DNA of 7,649 nt from Verrucomicrobia bacterium 12-59-8 (GTDB lineage: Bacteria > Verrucomicrobiota > Verrucomicrobiae > Verrucomicrobiales > Verrucomicrobiaceae): NCBI GenBank assembly GCA_002279765.1, contig NCCR01000329.1:1-7649 (forward strand), written 5' to 3'. The notes under the pieces were generated by a model. That model ran no database searches. It saw nothing but the letters and a program-made list of their open reading frames with translations, and was not told where the DNA came from. The stretch's first letter is position 1; the number at the start of each line of letters is the position of its first letter. Positions 1 through 6,043 of this stretch are shown one piece after another. Position numbers and translations under genes: made by a program.

Positions 1-1127
1 ACACCCTGCCACAGGGAGTGCGGGTGATCAGTGATCGCATGCGCGAAGCCGGTTACTTCACGGCGAATGTGCGCGACCTGCCGCCCGAGGCCGGATTCAA
101 AGGCACCGGCAAGACCGACTGGAATTTCCAGGAGCCAGGCAAGCCCTTCGAATCCTCCAACTGGGATGACTTGAAACAGCACCAGCCGTTTTATGCGCAG
201 CTCAATTTCTCGGAAACGCATCGCGCCTTCCACGGTCCACCGCATGCCGACCCCGCCAAGGTCGAAATTCCGCCCTACTACCCGGACCATGAAGTGACGC
301 GCAAAGACATGGCTCAGTACCTCGACGCAGCGACAGACCTGGATCGCAAAATCGGCAAAGTGATGGAACTGCTCCAGCGCGACGGCCTCATGGAAAACAC
401 CATCATCTGCTTCCTGGGCGATCACGGCGCTGCACACGTGCGCGGCAAGCAGTTCTGCTATGAAGAAGGCCTCAACACACCGCTCATCATGAGCTGGCCC
501 GCTGGCGTGCCTGCACCCGCAGGCTATGACGCCGGAAAAGTGAGCGACCGCCTCCTGATGTCCATCGATCTCACCGCCACCACTCTCTCATGGGCCGGCG
601 TTCCCAAACCCAAGGGCATGCAGGGCCAGGTCTTCATGGGCGCGAATGCCGAACCCCCACGCGAGTACGTCTTCGGCGCACGCGACCGCTGCGACATGAC
701 CGTGTTCCGCCTCCGCACCGTGCGCGATGCACGCTACCGCTACATCCACAACTTCACACCCGACCGCCCCTTCCTCCAGCACAACGCCTACAAGGAGAAG
801 CAGTATCCCGTGTGGAATCTCATCAAGGAACTCGCCGCGCAGGACAAGCTCACGCCTGTGCAAGCCGTGCTCGCCGCTCCGACCATGTCCGAAGAAGAAC
901 TCTATGACCTGCAGGAAGACCCGCACGAGATCAACAACCTCGCGAAGTCAAATCAACCGGAGCATCGCGCTGCACGCGAGCGCCTGAACTCGGTTCTGAA
1001 TGCATGGATCGAACGAACGAACGATCAGGGGCGCATCCCGGAGCCCGAAGAGGTGGCGCGCAATGAAGGTCGCACCAAGGAGGCCCCACCAGCCAAGCAA
1101 GGGAAGGGGAGGAAGAAAAAGGCATGA
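1..1127 (+). CDS. Sulfatase family protein, C-terminal part (cut by left edge)
   Basis: This is a formylglycine-type sulfatase (alkaline phosphatase superfamily), which hydrolyses sulfate esters or N-sulfates, probably of polysaccharides. The frame is open to the left edge and reads TLPQGVRVISDRMREAGYF, so the GTG at 18 is not the true start. The N-terminal half with the CxPSR active-site signature lies outside the window. Counting from codon 18, the visible landmarks are GDHG at about 134-137 (the Asp-His metal ligands), a conserved-looking Lys at 144 in RGKQ, the EEGLNTPLI block at 149-157, and the C-terminal LYDLQEDPHEINNLA block near 295-309. These resemble the heparan N-sulfatase-like branch, but the substrate cannot be assigned. 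The tail is Lys/Arg-rich, ending GRKKKA, and is probably disordered. A second, different sulfatase lies at 6044. The family call is firm; the subfamily is a guess. Confidence 0.93.
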   Translation, partial: TLPQGVRVISDRMREAGYFTANVRDLPPEAGFKGTGKTDWNFQEPGKPFESSNWDDLKQHQPFYAQLNFSETHRAFHGPPHADPAKVEIPPYYPDHEVTRKDMAQYLDAATDLDRKIGKVMELLQRDGLMENTIICFLGDHGAAHVRGKQFCYEEGLNTPLIMSWPAGVPAPAGYDAGKVSDRLLMSIDLTATTLSWAGVPKPKGMQGQVFMGANAEPPREYVFGARDRCDMTVFRLRTVRDARYRYIHNFTPDRPFLQHNAYKEKQYPVWNLIKELAAQDKLTPVQAVLAAPTMSEEELYDLQEDPHEINNLAKSNQPEHRAARERLNSVLNAWIERTNDQGRIPEPEEVARNEGRTKEAPPAKQGKGRKKKA

Positions 1128-1150
1128 ATCACGAATTCCAAATGACGAAT
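1127..1150. repeat. Short intergenic direct repeat (ACGAAT type)
   Basis: Two nearly identical 10-mers, AATCACGAAT (1127-1136) and AATGACGAAT (1141-1150), sit 14 bases apart and overlap the sulfatase stop codon. Read on the minus strand they give peptides such as HSSFGIRDS, a string I recall from spurious gene calls between genes in planctomycete and verrucomicrobial genomes. The repeat itself is seen directly; the family link is from memory. It fills most of the 37-base gap before the next gene, and its function is unknown. Confidence 0.5.
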
Positions 1151-1164
1151 GAGTCGCCCCGGCC

Positions 1165-1929
1165 ATGCTCATGGGAGTGAAGTTGCTTCCCACCCATCGT
1201 GCACATGACGCACAGCATCTCATCCAGCGCTGGAGCTTGCTCGCACGTGCCACTGGCTGCCAGATAAAAACTTTATGCCAGGCAGGCGTCTTCCCCGTGA
1301 TCGTACTGGAATCAGCCGCGGCTCAGGCCGGAGAGCCCGCAGTCTATCTTTCCACCGGAGTTCATGGCGATGAAGCAGGCTCTGCCTGGGGCCTGCTCAC
1401 TTGGGCGGAAAAGCATATGAAGCAGTTGCAGCGCGGCTCCTTCCTCATCGCCCCCTGTCTCAATCCCGTCGGCCTCACCCTCAACACTCGCATTGACCAT
1501 CGCGGCTTCGACATCAACCGCCGCTTTCACGACGCATCCGATGAAATCTGCGGCCCATGGCAGCAATGGATCACCGGCCGGGCCATGCGTTTTGGGCTCT
1601 GCCTTCACGAAGATTACGACGGGCAGGGCATCTATCTCTATGAACTCAATCACGCACACCGAACGGTGGGGCATGAAATCATCGAACGCTGCGCAAAAGT
1701 GATCGCCCCTGATCCCCGCCGAAACATCGATGGCCAGCGTGCAAACAAAGGCGTGATTCGCCGCCGCACTCTGCCCACCCATCTGCCCGGCATGCCGGAG
1801 GCCATCGAACTCCACGTGCGCGGTTGTCCGGTGACGCTGACATTCGAATCCCCGTCGGAATTCGATTTCGACACCCGCGTGCGCGTGCAGGTGAAATTTG
1901 TCGAGTCGGCCCTGGCCATTCTTGTCTAG
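1165..1929 (+). CDS. M14 family zinc metallocarboxypeptidase, REP34-like
   Basis: This is a 254-residue predicted zinc carboxypeptidase of the M14 fold, which would remove C-terminal residues from peptides. HGDE (His67, Glu70) and His148 in CLHEDYDG form the three-part zinc site. NPVG (100-103), Arg109 and Asn118-Arg119 in DINRRF match the substrate-binding positions. Glu228 in LTFESP is the likely catalytic glutamate. The LHEDYDGQGIYLYELN stretch is typical, from memory, of the REP34-like subgroup of M14. All key residues are present, so the enzyme should be active. No signal peptide is visible, which suggests a cytoplasmic protein. An in-frame stop at 1150-1152 limits the start to ATG 1165 or ATG 1171; neither has a Shine-Dalgarno site. 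It lies 3 bases before the lipoprotein hydrolase, so the two are probably cotranscribed. The related AstE/AspA-type deacylases are a less likely alternative. Confidence 0.87.
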   Translation: MLMGVKLLPTHRAHDAQHLIQRWSLLARATGCQIKTLCQAGVFPVIVLESAAAQAGEPAVYLSTGVHGDEAGSAWGLLTWAEKHMKQLQRGSFLIAPCLNPVGLTLNTRIDHRGFDINRRFHDASDEICGPWQQWITGRAMRFGLCLHEDYDGQGIYLYELNHAHRTVGHEIIERCAKVIAPDPRRNIDGQRANKGVIRRRTLPTHLPGMPEAIELHVRGCPVTLTFESPSEFDFDTRVRVQVKFVESALAILV

Positions 1930-1932
1930 ACA

Positions 1933-2913
1933 ATGCGCGCAACCTTCATCCAGCGATTGCTTGTACCGATGGTTTTAATCGTCTTGAGCGGCTGCGCCTC
2001 AGTGAAAAAATTAACGGGGGGACGAGCCATGCTGCGTGCTGAAGACTGGGTAAGCTACGATGGCAAAACCATGCCGTTGAAATCATGGCCGGTGTCCGCT
2101 GGCATCACGCCACGCGCCATAGTGATCGCAGTGCATGGCCTCAGCGGTGCCAAGTCCGACTTCTGGTATCTGGGCGAGCAACTGCCACCGCGCGGTTACA
2201 CCGTCTATGCCTACGATTTGCGCGGGCAGGGGAATGATCCAGTGGTCGCTGAACGTGGCGACATCAAAAAAGCCACCGCCTGGCAGCGCGATCTCGCGAC
2301 GTTTCACTCACTCGTGAAGCGTAGGCATCCCAAGACGCCCGTGTACTGGTACGGCGAAAGCCTCGGCAGCCTCATCTCCCTCCACACCGCCGCAGGCTTC
2401 CTCGGCGATCGCGCTGATCCTGACGGCATCATCTTGGCCACCCCCATTGCCGGACTGCGTAAAACCATCAGCGGCTTCCAGCGCTTCCTCCTGGAAACCG
2501 CCGCCAAGCTCTCTCCCCGCACTCGCTACACCCTGGGCGAGCTCGCCGGGGTGGATGAGTCAAAGATCAAGGTCACCTCCAATTCCACGCACGGCGGCCA
2601 GATGGCGGTCACCCCGCATCATGTCAGCGCTTTCTCATTGCGTCTCCTCTCCACCATTGGCGGCATGCTGGATGCAAACACCGGATCGGCGCACCGGCTG
2701 AAAATGGCCGTCCTCTTCGTCGCGTCGCCCAATGACGTGCTCTCCTCCGCCGATCAGATCCAGGCCCTCTTTGCCGAAATACGCAGCCCCGCCAAAAAGC
2801 TGCTCTGGTACACCCGCTCCTACCACCTGCTGCTGCACGATGTGCAGCGCGAGGAAGTGATTCACGATGTCACCTGCTGGCTGGACCGCCAGGTCGAAGC
2901 CCTCCGCCGCTGA
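1933..2913 (+). CDS. Alpha/beta hydrolase lipoprotein (monoacylglycerol lipase/lysophospholipase-like)
   Basis: This is a 326-residue serine hydrolase of the alpha/beta fold. The N-terminus has a short basic region, a hydrophobic stretch (9-18) and the lipobox LSGC with Cys21, so it is predicted to be a lipid-anchored envelope protein. The oxyanion-hole motif is HG (68-69) in VIAVHGLSG. The strand-turn block YDLRGQG (94-100) is typical of the lysophospholipase/monoglyceride lipase group. The nucleophile is Ser143 in GESLGS, the likely acid is Asp268 in SPNDVL, and the likely base is His298 in SYHLLLHD. The triad appears complete. Substrates would be lysolipids, monoglycerides or other esters, with no way to choose among them. 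The ATG at 1933 gives the intact signal peptide. The stop at 2913 is 6 bases before the next gene, consistent with an operon, although an envelope lipase has no obvious link to the cytoplasmic pair downstream. Confidence 0.88.
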   Translation: MRATFIQRLLVPMVLIVLSGCASVKKLTGGRAMLRAEDWVSYDGKTMPLKSWPVSAGITPRAIVIAVHGLSGAKSDFWYLGEQLPPRGYTVYAYDLRGQGNDPVVAERGDIKKATAWQRDLATFHSLVKRRHPKTPVYWYGESLGSLISLHTAAGFLGDRADPDGIILATPIAGLRKTISGFQRFLLETAAKLSPRTRYTLGELAGVDESKIKVTSNSTHGGQMAVTPHHVSAFSLRLLSTIGGMLDANTGSAHRLKMAVLFVASPNDVLSSADQIQALFAEIRSPAKKLLWYTRSYHLLLHDVQREEVIHDVTCWLDRQVEALRR

Positions 2914-2919
2914 ACCACC

Positions 2920-3774
2920 ATGACTCTCGAACACGCCATCCACGATGCCCTGAGCCGCAGCGACCTTCCGCTCAAAGCCGCTGACATTGCCAAACTCATC
3001 AAGCCCGCAGTCGGCCGGGCAGCCACGCCCAAAGCAGTGGCCTCAATGCTGGAGTCGCTGTCCGCCGCCGGCACGCTGAACCGCATCGCCGCAGGCACCA
3101 GCGCCAAGCCTCAGCCCCTCTTCACACTGCACAGCCCGGAAGCTGCCACCTCGGCACTCCTCAAGCATCAGGTGCACGCCTCCAAAAAAGAGCAGCCAGC
3201 CGCGAAGCTGAAAACCAAGCTGCCAGCGGCGCTGCATCCCCACTTTGAAGCCTCCCTGGCGCAACTCCACACCCAGGGCACCGCGTTTGTACTACCCGGC
3301 AGCAAACGCCTCGTGTATGCCCGCAGGCTTAGGCCTTCCGAACTGCTCGGCGCGGCTCAGCGTCGTGCTCTGCAGAAAACTCTCGATACAGTGAACAGCG
3401 CACGTGCGCAGCCAGCCACGTTGGATGACTTCATCGCCTGGCTGGACGGAGTCCCGCCTGCTCCACCCACCGAATCCGTCATCACTCCCGGCGAGGCCGA
3501 GCTGCGTGTCTGGTATGACTCCGACCGCCTCCGCTCTTCAACGTCGATGATCCCCATCCCCCGCACCTTCGCTCATTATCAGGCTTGGGCGGCAGAACGT
3601 GGCGGTGTGGCTGATAGTCAGGTTTTACGAAGTTTGCTTGAGACGCTTTACAACAATGGGCACCTCCTGTTAGAACCTTGCGAAAGGCCGCAAGACCTCC
3701 CAAATCATGAACGTGCCCTGCTTGTTCCGATGTCCCTCGGTCCTCCCGGTTACTCTTGGTGCTGGATTTCCTGA
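2920..3774 (+). CDS. Uncharacterised protein with predicted winged-helix domains, partner of the ATPase
   Basis: I do not recognise this 284-residue protein as a named family. Residues 1-70 look like a winged helix: a helix at 3-12, PLKAADIAKLIKP (17-29) and ATPKAVASMLESLSAAGTLNRI (35-56) as helix-turn-helix, then a strand/wing ending at PLFTLHS. A basic, Ala/Lys-rich linker (78-103) follows. Residues 105-178 contain a second small, mostly helical region (LHPHFEASLAQLHTQG, then LVYARRLRPSELLGAAQRRALQKTL). Residues 190-284 look like another winged-helix-like unit, with VLRSLLETLYNNGHLLLEP as recognition helix and wing. There is no signal peptide or membrane segment, so it is probably cytoplasmic and may bind DNA or protein. 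It ends 42 bases before the ATPase gene, and the two may act together. From about 3590 onward codon choice becomes less GC-rich than in its first half. Coding status is firm; the domain calls are inferences. Confidence 0.78.
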   Translation: MTLEHAIHDALSRSDLPLKAADIAKLIKPAVGRAATPKAVASMLESLSAAGTLNRIAAGTSAKPQPLFTLHSPEAATSALLKHQVHASKKEQPAAKLKTKLPAALHPHFEASLAQLHTQGTAFVLPGSKRLVYARRLRPSELLGAAQRRALQKTLDTVNSARAQPATLDDFIAWLDGVPPAPPTESVITPGEAELRVWYDSDRLRSSTSMIPIPRTFAHYQAWAAERGGVADSQVLRSLLETLYNNGHLLLEPCERPQDLPNHERALLVPMSLGPPGYSWCWIS

Positions 3775-3816
3775 TCCTTCTCCGCTCTCCCGAATACTGA
3801 ACTGATTCCTAAGACC

Positions 3817-4560
3817 ATGTCCTCCTACGCTGACCTGAATCCATTCATATCCACCAGTGTGGGCGAGAATGATCTGTGGAATTCAACAGCATTCCTGGAC
3901 GTGCCCTACATCAATTCCGGGCCGTTCGGCGCGCTGCGCATCGTGGTGGATCAGGTACGCGCACAGCATCGCAGCCAGGTCCGTTTTGTGCGCGGTGCCG
4001 GTGGCTCGGGCAAATCCCACCTCTTCTCGCGCCTGCGGCGTGAATGTGCGGACAGCATCTTCTATGCGTATGCGCCGAATCCGCCGCTGCAGCCGGAGGC
4101 GTTGGAAAACTTCATCCTCACCCGCTTCGTCGGCAGCCTGCGCCATCCCGCCCGCGACAAAGACGGCAAAGAGTCCCCCTACAGCCAGCTTCGTCTCCTC
4201 GCCTATGCTTTGCTCAAGCCGGTCGTGGAGCAGGAGTTCACCTTTCCTCAATTGCACGAGGCCTGGGCCGGTATCTCCCTCGAAACCCGCAAAGAAATGA
4301 TCCATGAGGCGGTGCAGCTCCTGGAGGCAGAGCATCCCATGGTCCCCCGCAGCGTGCTGCGCTGCCTGCTCAGTGTGCTGCGCGATGACAAGGAATCTCA
4401 CCGAGAACGAACTGAAATTCCTCGGTGTCGCCGAGCCGCTGGCTCGCTCGGAGATGGGCGGCGTCATTCAGCTCTTTGGCAAGCTCGCCTCACAGGCCGG
4501 TGCGCCGGTGGTCCTTGTGCTCGATCAGCTCGATCTCGTCGTCACCCAGCCGCAGTTTGA
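3817..4560 (+). CDS. P-loop ATPase, N-terminal part with Walker A (frame-disrupted gene)
   Basis: This is the N-terminal part of a single ATPase gene spanning 3817-5983. The protein begins MSSYADLNPFISTSVGENDLW, followed by DVPYINSGPFGAL (28-40). This NPF...DVP...F start is one I associate with P-loop ATPases of bacterial regulatory or conflict modules. Walker A is GAGGSGKS at 60-67, inside VRFVRGAGGSGKSHL. Sense coding in this frame runs to Lys192 (base 4392). After that it becomes Arg/Ser-rich nonsense up to the stop at 4560, while homologous-looking sequence resumes in the +1 frame at 4394. As written, this product would have the nucleotide-binding loop but no Walker B and would not hydrolyse ATP. 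Removing one base near 4390-4393 restores a 721-residue protein. The start has ACC before the ATG and no Shine-Dalgarno site. The gene directly follows the winged-helix gene. Confidence 0.85.
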   Translation: MSSYADLNPFISTSVGENDLWNSTAFLDVPYINSGPFGALRIVVDQVRAQHRSQVRFVRGAGGSGKSHLFSRLRRECADSIFYAYAPNPPLQPEALENFILTRFVGSLRHPARDKDGKESPYSQLRLLAYALLKPVVEQEFTFPQLHEAWAGISLETRKEMIHEAVQLLEAEHPMVPRSVLRCLLSVLRDDKESHRERTEIPRCRRAAGSLGDGRRHSALWQARLTGRCAGGPCARSARSRRHPAAV

Positions 4561-5983
4561 TGAAATGCAGCGCCTCCTCTTTGCGCTGATCGATCAAAGC
4601 GAAAACTGGGTCGTCCTCATCGGCCTTGTTGCTGAACGCTTCGCCGCATGGGACGCCGCTCTCACCCAGGCCCTTCGCGGGCGCGTCGGTGTGCCGGACT
4701 CAAACGCGCCCCTCGGTTTCCGTCTTCCGGTCATCGACATGCTGCCCATCGCCAACGAGCAGAAACGCCTCCTGCTCAACTGCCGCCTCGACACTCCCGC
4801 ACTCGTCGAGCAGCGCAAAAAAGACGGCATCACTTCCGCCATTCATCCCTTGCTCGACGAAGACGTCGCCCGCCTCACTGCGGGTGGCGCCATTTTCCCA
4901 CGTCATCTCCTCGCCGCTGCTGCCGAGGCATTTGCCCTGCGCACCGCCCCGTCGGCCTTGCCACCGGAAATCGGGGCAGTGGTCGCTGCCCAGCCATCGC
5001 TGCCATCGCTGCCACCGCCTGTCCCGGCCGAGGTCGTACCCATGGCGGTTGCCGTGGTGGAAGCCGCAAAGGAGCCGCCCGCTGTTGCCGCCATTCCAGT
5101 TCCCGCCGCACTCACTGCTCCCAAAACCAGCCTGGCGGAAAAGATGGACGCCCTGCTGCAGCAGGCCGTCGCTGTCGCAAAGGCCGAAGCCGTCACTCCC
5201 ACCGCCATCGATCTCGGCGAACGCGCACGCGATCTCATCGAGCTCATGGTCGCACCTCCCGTCACCACCAGCGAAGGCGACATCCGCAAAAGCTACGACA
5301 ACTTCGACGGCTCCGACCGCTGGTTCGAGTGGGGCGGCAGCAAGGTGCGCGTCGTCACCAGCAAGGTGCTGGAGCGTATCAAGGAAGCCGCGGGCGACAC
5401 GCTGCTGCTGCGCAACTACAATGCGCCTGTCTCCGGTCAGCTCACGATGGAGCTGCTCAACACCTTCAAATCCAAGAACACCTTCCATCACATGACGCCA
5501 TCGGAGGCTGCCATTCTGGCCGCGCTCGGCAGCATGCTTGCCGCTCAGCGCGAAGGTTCCTACGATCAGCTCGCCACCGAACCACCGGCGACGAAGGACA
5601 ATGTGCTCGCCGCTCTGCGTGTGCACCCCTTGCTGCGCGGCCTCAGGCTTTGGGACATGATTCAGCAGGTGCACGCGCCCAAGCAGGCGCCTCCTGGGCC
5701 GCCGCAGTCTTCCGTGCTCTCGTCCATCGTTCGCCCATCGGTCATGCCTGTCACCCCGCCGCCAATGGCACCTGTGGCAAAGCCCCCCGTGGTCCCCGGT
5801 GCAAAGCCACCACTACCGCCACCTTTCACGGGCGCGACCAAACCTCTCGCCATACCCCCTTCGGCCCCCGTTTCAAAGCCCATCGCCAAACCACCTGCAC
5901 CTCCGATGGCGAAACCGCCACCAGGTGCCGCACGCCCCCCCATGGCCAAGCTGCCGCCCCCTTCCCAGGGAAACGCCGCCTGA
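4385..5983 (+). CDS. P-loop ATPase, C-terminal part with Walker B, C-terminal domain and proline-rich tail
   Basis: This is the continuation of the ATPase that starts at 3817, numbered here as in the repaired 721-residue protein. Real coding begins at Asn193 (base 4394). An in-frame ATG at 4385 could start a separate product but has no ribosome-binding site. Walker B is VVLVLDQLD (231-239), with Asp236 followed by Gln rather than the usual Glu. A sensor-like strand, NWVVLIGLVAERF, follows at about 263-275, with a possible arginine finger in QALRGRVG. Residues 293-380 look like an ATPase lid (LPVIDMLPIANEQKRLLL, GGAIFPRHLLAAA). A Pro/Ala/Val linker (about 381-435) leads to a helical stretch and a globular domain (490-620) with FDGSDRWFEWGGSKVRVV and TFHHMTPSEAAILAALGSML. 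Residues 623-721 are a proline-rich tail. No membrane segment is seen, so it is probably cytoplasmic. It may be a STAND/AAA-like regulatory ATPase; function is unknown. Confidence 0.85.
   Translation: MTRNLTENELKFLGVAEPLARSEMGGVIQLFGKLASQAGAPVVLVLDQLDLVVTQPQFDEMQRLLFALIDQSENWVVLIGLVAERFAAWDAALTQALRGRVGVPDSNAPLGFRLPVIDMLPIANEQKRLLLNCRLDTPALVEQRKKDGITSAIHPLLDEDVARLTAGGAIFPRHLLAAAAEAFALRTAPSALPPEIGAVVAAQPSLPSLPPPVPAEVVPMAVAVVEAAKEPPAVAAIPVPAALTAPKTSLAEKMDALLQQAVAVAKAEAVTPTAIDLGERARDLIELMVAPPVTTSEGDIRKSYDNFDGSDRWFEWGGSKVRVVTSKVLERIKEAAGDTLLLRNYNAPVSGQLTMELLNTFKSKNTFHHMTPSEAAILAALGSMLAAQREGSYDQLATEPPATKDNVLAALRVHPLLRGLRLWDMIQQVHAPKQAPPGPPQSSVLSSIVRPSVMPVTPPPMAPVAKPPVVPGAKPPLPPPFTGATKPLAIPPSAPVSKPIAKPPAPPMAKPPPGAARPPMAKLPPPSQGNAA
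4387..4396 (+). other. Frameshift site inside the ATPase gene
   Basis: The reading frame changes by one base at GAC AAG G AAT (4387-4396). The first frame reads RCLLSVLRDDK up to 4392, and the second reads NLTENELKFLGV from 4394. Both sides look like one continuous protein, so one extra base, most simply one of the two G residues at 4392-4393, explains the break. It could be a sequencing or assembly error or a real mutation. No strong slippery sequence, stop-codon pause or downstream hairpin is obvious, so programmed frameshifting is not favoured. Confidence 0.8.
5684..5980 (+). repeat. Coding repeat: proline-rich tail with recurring KPP units
   Basis: The last roughly 99 codons of the ATPase are dominated by Pro, Ala and Lys. 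Units such as AKPP, GAKPPLPPP, ATKPLAIPP, SKPIAKPP, MAKPPPG and ARPPMAKLPPP recur every 8-12 residues. At DNA level this gives imperfect repeats built around (G/C)CAAAGCC(A/C)CC-like cores. Such tails are usually disordered and may bind SH3-like or other partner domains or act as spacers. The positive charge could also suit contact with nucleic acid or membrane. The repeat is seen directly; its role is not known. Confidence 0.8.
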
Positions 5984-6008
5984 GTAAATTCGAAAACCTT
6001 TTTGCGGC

Positions 6009-6014
6009 TACAAT
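6009..6014 (+). promoter_or_regulatory. Possible -10 box for the second sulfatase gene
   Basis: TACAAT matches five of six bases of the TATAAT consensus and lies 30 bases upstream of the ATG at 6044. Transcription would start near 6020-6022, exactly at the left arm of the palindrome at 6021-6042. No convincing -35 box is found: TTCGAA at 5989-5994 is only 14 bases away, which is too short a spacer. This is a weak call, supported mainly by its position after the ATPase stop. Confidence 0.3.
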
Positions 6015-6020
6015 GCCATA

Positions 6021-6042
6021 GTGCGCGACGTTAATCGCGCAC
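6021..6042. promoter_or_regulatory. Perfect 8-bp inverted repeat just before the sulfatase start codon
   Basis: The arms GTGCGCGA (6021-6028) and TCGCGCAC (6035-6042) are exact reverse complements around a 6-base centre CGTTAA. After one mismatch (A6020 against C6043) pairing resumes, with CAT (6017-6019) facing ATG (6044-6046), so the start codon itself could lie in the stem. It could be an operator for a dimeric repressor or an mRNA hairpin that limits initiation. There is no following T-run, so a terminator is unlikely. Confidence 0.55.
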
Positions 6043-6043
6043 C

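Noticed and set aside
18..20. GTG at 18 as the start of the first sulfatase
   Set aside because: The frame is open upstream to the edge and encodes TLPQG, which continues the sulfatase fold; the true start is outside the window.
1312..1815. Minus-strand frame of 167 codons over the M14 peptidase
   Set aside because: The plus strand has every M14 zinc and substrate residue in order; the antisense frame shows no family features.
3677..3694. Small inverted repeat CTTGCG/CGCAAG with 6-base loop
   Set aside because: Six-base arms inside a coding region are expected by chance and no flanking signal supports a role.
4385..4400. Programmed +1 frameshift in the ATPase
   Set aside because: No stop-codon pause, known slippery heptamer or clear downstream structure is visible; a one-base indel at GG is simpler.
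4700..5674. Long minus-strand open frame of 324 codons
   Set aside because: It is antisense to the ATPase, whose plus-strand frame has Walker B, domain structure and a sensible start. The minus translation is His/Gln/Gly-rich with no recognisable motif, as expected for shadow frames in GC-rich DNA.
4648..6021. Plus-strand open frame of 457 codons in another frame over the ATPase
   Set aside because: The translation is Arg/His/Gln-rich low-complexity sequence typical of an off-frame reading. It overlaps the real ATPase frame entirely.
6021..6042. Rho-independent terminator for the ATPase gene
   Set aside because: The hairpin is followed by CATGAAAGC and not a T-run; the T5 run at about 5999-6003 precedes it and has no hairpin before it.
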